Positions 37,201 to 46,000 of a stretch of 64,000 nucleotides of DNA are shown here, one piece after another. Position numbers and translations under genes: made by a program. Below the pieces are notes generated by a model. The model was not told the DNA's origin, did not search any database, and was given only the letters and a program-made list of their open reading frames with translations. Positions within the stretch are counted from its first letter, which is position 1. Each line of letters begins with the position of its first letter. Source of the stretch: Leptolyngbya sp. SIOISBB (GTDB lineage: Bacteria > Cyanobacteriota > Cyanobacteriia > Phormidesmidales > Phormidesmidaceae); NCBI GenBank assembly GCA_010671905.1, contig JAAHII010000001.1, positions 248,001 through 312,000 of the forward strand, given 5' to 3'.

Positions 37201-39878
37201 GCAGCAACGGTGGCGGAAATGGCGGTGGCAATGGCGGAGAAGGCGGTGGTGAAGAAGGTGGCGAGGAGGAACCGGCAACCTTAGATCCTGAACCGACCGA
37301 GGACACCAGCGACGCTGATTCAGGGTTGCCACTGCTCACGGACGAAACCGAGCCGTCCCCTGCGGCAACGGATGATGGCACCGACACCGGGGATACCGCC
37401 TCAGAGGATGTTGCGGCGCTGCCAGCTGATGATGACGATGCTGCGACCTCCACCCGCAATGACGAGGCTAATGCTGGGCTCCGCAACTGCCAAGAAACGG
37501 TCGAGGCAATTGACAACGCGGCAGCCAGCGATCGCACCGCCTCCCTTTATGCCGCGCTGATTGACTGCTACGAAGCCAACCTCACCACGGCCACTGAACA
37601 GGAAGATACCCGCTGGATTGCCTACTCCTTAAACAATCTGGCGATTTCGCATGCCGTCACTGGGGACTATCTCACCGCGCTCGATCTGTACCAGCAACAA
37701 CTAGAGCAGGCGGAAGCTCTCAATGACCCCACCCAGATTGGGATTGCCCTCGGCGGTTTGGGCGCGACCTATGCGGCACTGGGAGATTACGCCACCGCGA
37801 TCGACTTCTATGGGCAGAGCTTGCGCACGCTGCCTCTGGAAACCGCGCCTCAGTGGAAAGCTTTGGTCTACCGCAATTTGGGCAATGCCTACTTCGCCGA
37901 CGCAGATTACGAAAGCGCGGCCCAACAGCAGCTCACCAGTCTCGACATTTCCCGGGGGGCGGGTGACTCCTATGGGGAAATGCAGGCGTACGGCAACCTG
38001 GCCTCTACCCGTGCGATTCAGGGGCAGTTCGACGCGGCGATCGCTCTCCATGAGCAGGGGCTCGCGCTGGCCGAAACCCTCAACAACGATTTAGAAGCGG
38101 CGCAGCTCCTGCTAGGACTTGGCACCACCTACGCCTATCAGCAAAACTATGAGGCTGCCTATCGCACCAGTCAGGAGGCGCTGGCGATCGCCCGTCGCCT
38201 CGGAGCCAGCCTGGGAGAAGGCATCGCCCTGACGAATGTGGGTAACGCCCTACTGTATTTGGAGCGTCTAATCGAAGCTGAGCAAGTGCTGCTTGACGCC
38301 GTGACCGTTTGGGAGAACGTTCGCGCCGGGCTCGGCACCAGCGACGCCTTCAAAGTCTCCATTTTTGAAACCCAGCTCGTCGCTTACCGCAACCTGCAGG
38401 AAGTCCTCGTCGCTCAGGGCAAAACCAACACTGCCCTCGAAATTTCGGAACGGAGCCGCGCCCGCGCCTTTGTCGAGCTGCTGGCGAGGGGACAAGGTAG
38501 TGCCCGTGCAGCAGACTCCGTGCCGCCCCCCAACCTGTCCCAGATGCAGCAAATCGCCGCCGCCCAAAACGCCACCCTGGTGGAATATGCCATCATTCGC
38601 GACCAGTTCGCCGAGCCGCCCCACGCTGCCTCCGTGCAAAATCCCGTTGCGCCGCAGGATGCCCAGCTCTACATCTGGGTCGTATCCCCCAGTGGCGTCA
38701 CCGATTTTCGGCAGGTCGATCTCCGCGATTTGTCGGGAACGACGGCGGTAGCCGACCTGGTGCAAGCAACGCGCCTCACCCTAACCGGACGGGATCGCAA
38801 CCTGATCGCGGCCGATCGCGGTATCGGTGTTGTAGCCGCACCCGGCGATCGCTCCCTACAACCCGGCGATCGCTCCCTGCAACCCGGCGATCGTGTCCGC
38901 CGCGAGGACGACCTGCCCGACATCGCCCCCTATGAAGTCGTCAGGGTGTCTCCCGACGGCCAGACGGTCACGGTCAGCCATCCCGATTTTGTGCTGCCCA
39001 ATCCCAATTTGCCCGCCAGCGAACTCTCTCGCGTGGCGGCTCCCGATGCGATCGCCCGACCGCCGCTGCAACAGCTTCACGACCTGCTGATTGCCCCCAT
39101 TGCGGACCTGCTCCCCAGCAACCCTGATGATCTCGTCATCTTTGTGCCCCAGGAACAGCTCTTTTTGACGCCGTTCGCCGCCCTGCAAGACGCCCAGGGC
39201 ACCTACGTCATCGAACAGCACACCATCGCGATCGCCCCCTCTATCCAAACTCTGGCGCTGACTAACACCGGGGCAGCTCGCTCCGCCACGACCAATGCCC
39301 TCATTGTCGGCAACCCCAGTCCGATGCCCGAGGCGTTTGCTCCCTTGCCCAATGCGGAACTAGAGGCCAACACCGTCGCCGATTTGCTCTCGACCGAGCC
39401 GTTGGTGCGCAGTGCCGCCACCGAAGCCGACGTCAAAGCTTCCCTCGCTAGCGCCGACATCATTCACCTCGCCACCCACGGACGGTTCGACGGCTCCCAG
39501 CCGCTGCAAGGGGCGATCGCCCTCGCCCCTGATGCCCAAAACGACGGCTTCCTAACCGCTGCCGAAATCCTGGAGCTGCCGCTGCAGGCCCGACTGGCGA
39601 TTCTGAGCGCCTGCGATACGGGGCGGGGACGCATTACCGGTGATGGCGTCGTGGGGCTATCGCGATCATTCATGGCGGCAGGGGTGCCGCAGGTCGTGGT
39701 GTCCCTCTGGCAAGTGCCCGATGCCCAAACCGCTGAGCTGATGATCGATTTTCATGAGGCGCGCTTGCAGAGCGATCGCACGCCCCAAGCTCTCCGCCAA
39801 GCCATGCTCGCCTCTCTCGAAACCTACGCTGATCCAGCTATCTGGAGCGCCTTCACTCAAGTCGGCAACCTGGAGTAA
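34218..39878 (+). CDS. Fusion of a two-partner-secretion haemagglutinin domain, TPR repeats and a CHAT protease
   Basis: About 1886 aa from ATG 34218; TTG 34170 and ATG 34314 are alternatives, the last giving a cleaner signal peptide. Order: signal region; TPS/filamentous-haemagglutinin domain at ~90-215 (GANLFHSFQEFGL, LYLINPAGIVFGPTGAIDL); parallel-beta-helix-like repeats to ~755; a cadherin-like domain at ~760-870; an acidic, Gly/Asn-rich linker (~985-1090); 6-7 TPRs (~1128-1410); and a CHAT domain at ~1615-1886 with His near 1751 (IIHLATHGRFDG) and Cys near 1797 (AILSACDTGRG). The N-terminus predicts export through an FhaC-type pore, which would place TPR and CHAT outside the cell or at the outer membrane. 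No TpsB gene is in the window. It is the last gene of the operon. Confidence 0.85.
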   Translation: MVRRCADGTTHSTHPTYPATLIPSHPSLWSAPMLLPLPVPAAITLPTLPPVLSTTALSGVAANDAGPIALRPMLSPETSTQPQFSAPRLAQAVIPNGDGTGTVVTPDGNQLDITGGQLSGDGANLFHSFQEFGLTAEQVANFIASPEIQNILSGVNGGNPSVINGLLRVSGSSANLYLINPAGIVFGPTGAIDLTGSFTATTANQVGFGDAWLDVQNPTAYETLVGPPNGFAFTGDSSGAVLNLGDLAVDAGESITLLGGEVINLGTITAPEGTITLAAIPSENLVRISQENQLLSLEIAPPLTATGQLSLHTLALPELLTGSALTNTDLTVVQAADGTVRLESATAAATVDLGSVIASGEISTAGGQGGQIYLLGQQVSLLSAAVNASGQSGGDIRIGGDFQGQGPLPNAQFSLVDGGSTLQADGLTNGDGGTIVVWADDTTRFLGNASVRGGATGGDGGWVEVSGLSLLEFSGEVDASAPLGTVGTLLLDPTNIEIVAAGGETSDLSTVDEFADANQGMDDTTQINVAAINSAVAKVILQATNDITFSTDVALVTDLEAIALNDIFLNSTLSSDDGVITLRANNDIQLNGIIDTNEAVTITADADGNGIGGVFSNAGTAILSDGGMVDISGAGLQLGSIITTDDIPGTVNLESSKNITFEAIDTSASGPDAGADVNILANGTVQGLAAGITIDAQGGIVGPSGTVTIQHDGGPTNAPFSIGDASVNGTAGAIAADSTITSGTFDVQPTGGTDNPSPSVTITSINTPPTLATPDQLTTEVDQPLDFTVADLNPMIADVNNDITTLEVVSIPSGTLLSNGVLVQPGDAIAPTDSLRYIPPVGTTGNLTAFTLRASDGVASSEPVAIAINITASPLPPETLGVLDPTLRTDALPLPDLLPTEQTLIQGMPLAQSPQLEELSILGMVLPEPGFLIVAAIAISADEDGIFPPNGANAPAANVPSLDVAAAPNVTEGQPEGGLGPGFGQAQEPGGGGNGSNGGGNGGGNGGEGGGEEGGEEEPATLDPEPTEDTSDADSGLPLLTDETEPSPAATDDGTDTGDTASEDVAALPADDDDAATSTRNDEANAGLRNCQETVEAIDNAAASDRTASLYAALIDCYEANLTTATEQEDTRWIAYSLNNLAISHAVTGDYLTALDLYQQQLEQAEALNDPTQIGIALGGLGATYAALGDYATAIDFYGQSLRTLPLETAPQWKALVYRNLGNAYFADADYESAAQQQLTSLDISRGAGDSYGEMQAYGNLASTRAIQGQFDAAIALHEQGLALAETLNNDLEAAQLLLGLGTTYAYQQNYEAAYRTSQEALAIARRLGASLGEGIALTNVGNALLYLERLIEAEQVLLDAVTVWENVRAGLGTSDAFKVSIFETQLVAYRNLQEVLVAQGKTNTALEISERSRARAFVELLARGQGSARAADSVPPPNLSQMQQIAAAQNATLVEYAIIRDQFAEPPHAASVQNPVAPQDAQLYIWVVSPSGVTDFRQVDLRDLSGTTAVADLVQATRLTLTGRDRNLIAADRGIGVVAAPGDRSLQPGDRSLQPGDRVRREDDLPDIAPYEVVRVSPDGQTVTVSHPDFVLPNPNLPASELSRVAAPDAIARPPLQQLHDLLIAPIADLLPSNPDDLVIFVPQEQLFLTPFAALQDAQGTYVIEQHTIAIAPSIQTLALTNTGAARSATTNALIVGNPSPMPEAFAPLPNAELEANTVADLLSTEPLVRSAATEADVKASLASADIIHLATHGRFDGSQPLQGAIALAPDAQNDGFLTAAEILELPLQARLAILSACDTGRGRITGDGVVGLSRSFMAAGVPQVVVSLWQVPDAQTAELMIDFHEARLQSDRTPQALRQAMLASLETYADPAIWSAFTQVGNLE
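38841..38892 (+). repeat. 21-bp tandem repeat containing HIP1, inside the CHAT fusion gene
   Basis: Units at 38841-38861 and 38862-38882, plus a partial third, begin CCCGGCGATCGCTCCCT. They encode PGDRSLQ-PGDRSLQ-PGDRV. The unit contains the HIP1 octamer and its length keeps the frame. Confidence 0.85.
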
Positions 39879-40210
39879 GCGATCGCAGCGCATTTCTCGC
39901 TCGATCAGACTGAGTTCAATCCCCCGCTGAGCAAGCAAAAACGCGGTGGCAATTCCCCACCGAAGCGATTCCTACAATGACAATCTGTTCCATGCCGCTA
40001 TCTTAAAAAGAATCTTCCAACCTTGCTAATTTTCAGGAATTAACGGTTGAGGTCAGCGGCGGATTTAAATCTCTCGGAAAAGCCGAAGCTGTCACCTGCC
40101 CGTCCACTGCACTGAAGGGTTAGACACTCAAGAAGTTGTAATTTCTGGGCTTTCGTCTCAATCCTAAACCGAATTTATGAAGCAGTTTACTACTCACTAA
40201 AAAAAGGTTA
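39879..40210. other. Intergenic region between the CHAT fusion and the protease gene
   Basis: About 330 bases between convergent genes. The end near the protease gene is AT-rich. No clear terminator hairpin with T-run and no gene were seen. Confidence 0.35.
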
Positions 40211-41209
40211 TTAAAAGGAAACTTTTACTGCCTCTGCATCAACAGGGCATCCATCTACAGTGAGCGTACGAGCAGCGCTCTCCAAAGAGTAAAAAACTCT
40301 TTGAATTTTATTCGCATATCCTATACCAGGAGTAGTATTATCTGCTGCAAAGTTTAGTCCAACAACAATAAGGCTATTTCGCAGAAAGACTAAAGAACCA
40401 GAATCTCCATCCATCAGTCCTAAATTGTGCTGAAGCTGGTTGTCAAATCGAGCATTCCCTCCACCAAAATTAACGGTAATAGTTGCATCAGTAGATAGGA
40501 TTTCCCCATTAGTAAGCATTGTGGTTCTTCCACTTTTACGCACTTCATCTCCTACTACAGCATCAGACACACCAGCAGGAATTCCTATATTTTGAACATT
40601 GCGCGAAACATCGTTGACATTGATTACTGTTGCTAAAGCACAATCCACCTCATTGGGAAGATCAAGGGAAACTTCTACAAAGCGATTGAGAGTAGCTATA
40701 TCGTCATTAGGGGTTGCGCCACCATCTCCACCTCCGCTTCCGGGTTGGATGATTATCTCACCTATCGCGCCAGCATTGTCCCGTGCTATCACATGATTGT
40801 TACTGAGAATTTGATCGAAATCACCACCATCTATTGCAACCAGTCCCCCAAACGTACCAGAGCCAATTTCATTAGCGTTACCAATGCTAAAACCACCTGG
40901 GCAAGGACGTAATCTTGCACTGTTTTGAAGAAACTCAATCGGCCCCTCAATATCAAGCAAGATTTGGACAGTTTCACCTGAGATTGCAATGCCTGTTTCT
41001 GAAATGGCTGGTAGGTATTCTGGTATACCTATGTTTTGCAATTCGACTTCAGACGTACACAGAATACCAATTCTGATTATTGAATTACCTGTAAGTCTTC
41101 CATCCTCATATTCAAGCTGAGGCGCAATAGAAACAATTTGGGGAAATCTTTCTAGTAATTCATCTGTGTAATAAATTTTTGTTTGTCTTGCAGTAGCGTA
41201 GTCAGCCAT
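40211..41209 (-). CDS. Trypsin-like serine protease
   Basis: 332 aa. The start is ATG 41209 (MADYATARQTKIYY), chosen for its AGAAGGAG ribosome-binding site six bases upstream; an earlier ATG would add eight residues. The chymotrypsin-fold triad is visible: His139 in ILSNNHVIA, Asp189 in EVDCALA and Ser270 in GLMDGDSGSLVF. A Gly-rich insertion (QPGSGGGDGGATPND) lies between His and Asp. There is no signal peptide, which is unusual for this fold and suggests an intracellular role or leaderless export. The gene is AT-richer than the CHAT operon before it. Its neighbours are surface-type proteins; co-function is not shown. Confidence 0.85.
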   Translation of the reverse strand: MADYATARQTKIYYTDELLERFPQIVSIAPQLEYEDGRLTGNSIIRIGILCTSEVELQNIGIPEYLPAISETGIAISGETVQILLDIEGPIEFLQNSARLRPCPGGFSIGNANEIGSGTFGGLVAIDGGDFDQILSNNHVIARDNAGAIGEIIIQPGSGGGDGGATPNDDIATLNRFVEVSLDLPNEVDCALATVINVNDVSRNVQNIGIPAGVSDAVVGDEVRKSGRTTMLTNGEILSTDATITVNFGGGNARFDNQLQHNLGLMDGDSGSLVFLRNSLIVVGLNFAADNTTPGIGYANKIQRVFYSLESAARTLTVDGCPVDAEAVKVSF

Positions 41210-41459
41210 ATATCTCCTTCTGAATCTGTACACGTTTGCTAGGAGCTTATGTTTGAATTTCCAGAGAATCGAGAGAAACCTGCCAGTCTAAGTTGTAGCT
41301 AGCTTGAGGTGTAAACCTTCAAACAACTGCTCTCTCACAAATGATCTATGCTGTCAATAAATCCAGATTAAACTCAGTCAAAGACTCAGGTTCACATATT
41401 CTCCTCCGAATCCTTGGCTCCAAGTTCTATCACTCCTATTTTATGTTTGCGCTCACTTA

Positions 41460-42581
41460 TTAATTGTTTCCAATAGTTATACCGGCATCATTAAAATCAC
41501 CTATCCAGGTATACCCCGCTCCGCCCCATGTGTTGGGTACAGTCCAAGTTTGATTTGCAAAATCACTACCTGTTGAGAGATGCATATAAATATCGCCGCT
41601 ATTGGCAGAAGCAATATCAGTTCTCCCATCATTGTTAAAGTCACCTACCCAGGTATACCCCGCTCCGCCCCATGTGTTGGGTACAGTCCAAGTTTGATTT
41701 GCAAAACCACTACCTGTTGAGAGATGCATATAGATATCGCTGCCATTGGCAGAAGCAATATCAGTTCTCCCATCATTGTTAAAGTCACCTACCCAGGTAT
41801 ACCCCGCTCCGCCCCACCTGTTGGGTACAGTCCAAGTTTGATTTGCAAAACCACTACCTGTTGAGAGATGCATATAGATATCGCCGCCATTGGCAGAAGC
41901 AATATCAGTTCTCCCATCATTGTTAAAGTCACCTACCCAGGTATACCCCGCTCCGCCCCACCTGTTGGGTACAGTCCAAGTTTGATTTGCAAAATCACTA
42001 CCTGTTGAGAGATGCATATAGATATCGCCGCCATTGGCAGAAGCAATATCAGTTCTCCCATCATTGTTAAAGTCACCTACCCAGGTATACCCCGCTCCGC
42101 CCCACCTGTTGGGTACAGTCCAAGTTTGATTAGTAAATTCATTACCTCTAGAAAAATGCATATAGATATCGCTGCTATTGGCAGAAGCAATATCAGTTCT
42201 CCCATCATTGTTAAAGTCACCTACCCAGGTATACCCCGCTCCGCCCCACCTGTTGGGCACAGTCCATATTCGGTTATCAAAGTCATCACCTGATGAGAGA
42301 TGCATATAGATGTTGCCGCCACTGGCAGAGGCAATATCAGTTCTTTGATCGTTGTTGAAGTCACCTACCCAACTGTATTCTGCTCCACCCCACCTGTTGG
42401 GTACAGTCCATATTCTTGTATCAAACCCACTGCTTGTGGAGAAATGCATGTAGACGTTACTTCCATCTGCAGAAGCAATATCTGCTAGACCATCATCAGC
42501 ATAGGCAAGCTTTGGAGGACTGAAAAACAGGACTGCAACCGTCCAACAAAGTACTAAAAAAGCAAGCTTAAGTTTTTTCAT
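41460..42581 (-). CDS. Exported FG-GAP/VCBS-like repeat protein
   Basis: 373 aa. The signal peptide is clear (KLAFLVLCWTVAVLFF ... KLAYA|DD). The mature protein is seven repeats of about 48 residues, each with DIASANGGDIYMHLSTGS, a TWTVPNRWGGAGYTW block and an Asp-rich loop VGDFNNDGRTD of calcium-binding type. Such units build beta-propeller blades, and seven would close one propeller. The mature protein contains nothing else, so it is probably a secreted binding or adhesion module. Repeats 3-7 are nearly identical at DNA level, showing recent expansion or homogenisation. The last repeat degenerates (DFNDAGITIGNN). Confidence 0.88.
   Translation of the reverse strand: MKKLKLAFLVLCWTVAVLFFSPPKLAYADDGLADIASADGSNVYMHFSTSSGFDTRIWTVPNRWGGAEYSWVGDFNNDQRTDIASASGGNIYMHLSSGDDFDNRIWTVPNRWGGAGYTWVGDFNNDGRTDIASANSSDIYMHFSRGNEFTNQTWTVPNRWGGAGYTWVGDFNNDGRTDIASANGGDIYMHLSTGSDFANQTWTVPNRWGGAGYTWVGDFNNDGRTDIASANGGDIYMHLSTGSGFANQTWTVPNRWGGAGYTWVGDFNNDGRTDIASANGSDIYMHLSTGSGFANQTWTVPNTWGGAGYTWVGDFNNDGRTDIASANSGDIYMHLSTGSDFANQTWTVPNTWGGAGYTWIGDFNDAGITIGNN
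41500..42490 (-). repeat. Seven tandem ~144-bp coding repeats
   Basis: The segment TATACCCCGCTCCGCCCCA recurs every 144 bp (for example 41510, 41654, 41798, 41942, 42086 and 42230, approximate starts), with only a few differences between adjacent copies. The most 5' coding repeats (toward 42490) are more divergent. Confidence 0.88.
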
Positions 42582-43064
42582 TTTCCCTTATTAACCATTC
42601 CAAGAAATAGACCTTTCCAATCTAAGCATCAAAATATTTCATTTTCTAGAAATCACGACCTCATTATCACAGAAGTCAAAAGAGGTTCCTACTAAATAAC
42701 AGAATCTTGACCTTACTGAGAGCAGAAATGCCATAAGCAACAGCTTATTAGAGAGAGTCTTTCCACCTAGCACGATGTATTCTCAAAGTCATCGTAATAT
42801 TGACACTGTGAGACTTTTGGCCGCTTTTAATTCCATTTTGAGATGGGTGATTAGGCGGAATAATTTAGCATAGTCTTTCTGTCTGCCTGGAGTCGCGTTT
42901 ATTTAAATTTTTTGATAATTGGGACATGGAATCGTCGGGCGATCGCCGCCCGCCAAAAATTTTTCGCCTTTTTGCATAAAACGCGCCACAACTCCATGAG
43001 TGAGGGCTAAAGAGAACGCTCGACAGCGCTTCTCTACCTATTTTCCTCATCAAAGGAGCGTGTC
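42582..43064. other. Divergent promoter region between the FG-GAP and RTX genes
   Basis: About 480 bases, AT-rich, with no supported gene. AAGGAG at 43053-43058 is the ribosome-binding site for the RTX gene. No operator was recognised. Confidence 0.4.
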
Positions 43065-46000
43065 ATGTCCTCAACGACGACTCTCATTCCCCCGCTGGTT
43101 GATGCGATCGAGGGCTTTGATAGCCTGCTGCAAGATCAGTTCAATACAGACCTCGTGGATGCCCTTGAGACCCTGCAAAACTGGTCACAGACGACTCCCC
43201 TAAGCGATTTGCTCGCGAGCTTTGACCAGGGCAGCGTCACCAACGTATCCGCTTTGGCAGCCCTCCAAACGGCTTGGCAACAGGGCGACTTTTCACAGTT
43301 GCCCACGATTCAGATCCGGTCGTCGGCAGAGTTGCAAGGGGCCAATGGCGCGTTTGCGAGCAGCACCCAAACCATTTACCTCTCCGCCGACGTTTTATCG
43401 GGCAACGGCTTTTCCTCGGCAGACGTACGGCAAGTACTGCTGGAGGAAATTGGTCACTTTGTCGATGCCCACATCAACCCTGTAGACACTGCTGGGGATG
43501 AGGGGGCACTGTTTGCGGCTCAAGTGCAGGGCATCCAGCTCAGCGACGCCTGGATCACTCAACTCCAATCAGAGGATGACAGTCTGACGCTCCAACTGGA
43601 TGGACAGACAGTTGAGACAGAGGCAATGGTGCCCTACGAAGGCGGCAACTTGGGCCAGTTCCAAGATGGCTTGGATGACTTTCTCACCACGCTGGAAGAT
43701 GCGATCGCCCAAATCATCGCTGGTCAAGAGCTGCCACTGATCGGTTCTGCGCTAGAGACGGTGGGCACTAACGCTCAAGACTTTGTGGCGGAAATGCGGG
43801 AGGCGATCGCCACCCAACTCGACAGTATCGGCGAACTCACCACTCAAGCTCTAGAAGATGCGCTAAATCAGGCTTTAGGGCCGGGTGGCCTTGGCATTCT
43901 CGACAGCCTCAGCGTCAATGAAACGGCAGACGATTTGCAGTTTGACGTGACCCTGAGCCGCAGTCTGGCCGAGTTAGACAGCGACGCGATCGATCTGTCT
44001 CTAGGAGAAACGGGCCTCAGTCTGGATGTCGAGGGCAGCGCTCAACTCGGCGTTGACCTGAACTTGAATCTGCTGCTGGGGTTGAACGGCAATGGCTTTT
44101 ATGTGGATACGGCAGTGGAGGACGAACTCACCCTCGACTTGTCCGCCACCCTCCCCGACTTGGCGGCGACCAGCACCCTCGGCTTTATGCAGGTAGACGT
44201 GGCCGACAACGGTAGCAACCTGACCAGCGGCATCGCGATCGACCTGCAAGACTCCGCCGACGCGGGCACCGACCTCTCCCTGGCGGAATTTGGCGATCTG
44301 GCGAATACCCTGGAGGCCAGTATCAGCGGCGGCGCGACGCTGGATGTCAACCTGTCCACGGGCACCATCGTTTCTGCCTTGCCCAGCATTGGCACCAACC
44401 TCGTGCTGAACTGGGATTTTGCCGACGCTGATTTTGACGGCTTTGAAACCAGTGCCCCCACAATCAATTTCAACGGGGTCAGCCTGGATATGGGCTCCTT
44501 CTTCGGCGGCTTTTTGGGGCCAGTGTTGCAGGGCATTACCGATGTGCTGCAACCCGTGATGCCCGTCGTCAACATCCTGAACACAGAGGTTCCCATCCTC
44601 GACGCCAAGATTATTGACGTGGCGCAAGCCCTGGCAGAGGCGGGGCTCGGCGACTTCAATCCGGAGACGGTAGCGTTCATCGAATACGTGGCGGAGATTG
44701 CCGAAATCCTCGATCTGATGGACGGCATTTTGGATGAGCTATCCATTGAGGGCAGTACCATCACCCTGGGCGATTTCAGCGTGTTGGCTGGAGAAGTGCA
44801 GTCCCTGCAGGATGATGTGGACGCCCTGGGCCAGATTGCGGATCTGGGCAATGGTGCCAGCAGCTTTGTGGACTCCATCAGCGAAAACACCCGCTTCGAG
44901 TTTCCCATCTTGACTGAGCCCCAGAGCCTGATCGGCCTGTTTTTGGGCCAAGCGCCCGACATCTTCAACCTAGAGCTGCCCACCATCGGCTTCGGGGTGG
45001 ATTACTCCACCAATATCCCCATTTTTGGCCCCCTCAGTGTCGAGATTGGCGGGGCGTTTGCCGCTGCGGCAGCCCTCGGGTTTGGCTTTGACCTCAGCGG
45101 CGTGCAGCAGTTTGCCGAGGGCGGCTTTGACAATCCCGCTTTAATCGCGAACGGCTTCTACGTCAGTCAGCCCGAAAACCCTGCCGCACCCGCCCCCATC
45201 GTTTCCCCCGACGGCGGTTTCACCCTGGGGCTGGGAGCCGGTATCGAAGCGGGCCTGAATGTGAACTTTGGGGTGATTGGCGGCGGCATCAGTGCGGGCC
45301 TGGTGGCGCAACTCTTCACCATTCTGACGGAAGGAAAAGCCTATCTAAATGACTTTGTGGTTCCGGCCTGTCAGTTCGAACTGCTGGGCGCTTTAGATGC
45401 CTTTGTGGCCGCCAAGCTCACCATTGGGTTTGGGCCTTTCAGCATCAAAAAGCGGATTGAACTGGTACGCGAGACCCTGGTCGATTTCCGGGCAGGGTGC
45501 TCGGGCTCCATGGAAAACCAGCAACAGGCGACGGTGGATGGCGATGGCACCGCCACCCTCAGCGTCGGTGATGCCGCTGCAAATCTGACGGACATCAACG
45601 GCGAGACGATTGATGAAGTCATCACCGTCACTCATGTGGCCGGTGAGGCTGGGGACGAAAGCATTGCCGTCGAGATCTACGGCGCGAGCTGGACTTACGA
45701 CAATGTGAAAGACATTTTTGCGAATGCTGGAGACGGCAACGACGTGATTGAGTTGGTGGGGGTGCGTTCTGAGGCTCACCTCATCGGCGGCAACGGCGAC
45801 GACCAGCTCCTCGGTGGTTTGAACAACGACCTGCTAGAGGGGGGCGAAGATTCCGATTACCTCTCCGGCGGTGCAGGCGATGATGAACTTCTGGGTGGCA
45901 ACGGCGACGACTTTTTAGAAGGGGGCGCAGGCAACGACCTGATCGACGGGGGTGACGGCATCGACGGCGTCAGCTATTCCGAAGCGACCAGTGGCGTCAC

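Noticed and set aside
36959-37537. 192-codon antisense frame in the CHAT fusion gene
   Set aside because: Low-complexity Ser/Pro sequence produced by the opposite strand of the Gly/Asn-rich linker.
41500-42490. 144-bp tandem array considered as a CRISPR array
   Set aside because: Units are contiguous, coding and in frame, without unique spacers.
43440-43480. EEIGHFVDA in the RTX protein as a zinc-metalloprotease active site
   Set aside because: The HExxH motif is absent (EEIGH has only one His), so catalysis cannot be claimed.
44001-44986. Two long antisense frames in the first third of the RTX gene
   Set aside because: Shadows of a GC-rich gene with strong third-position bias; no recognisable protein features.
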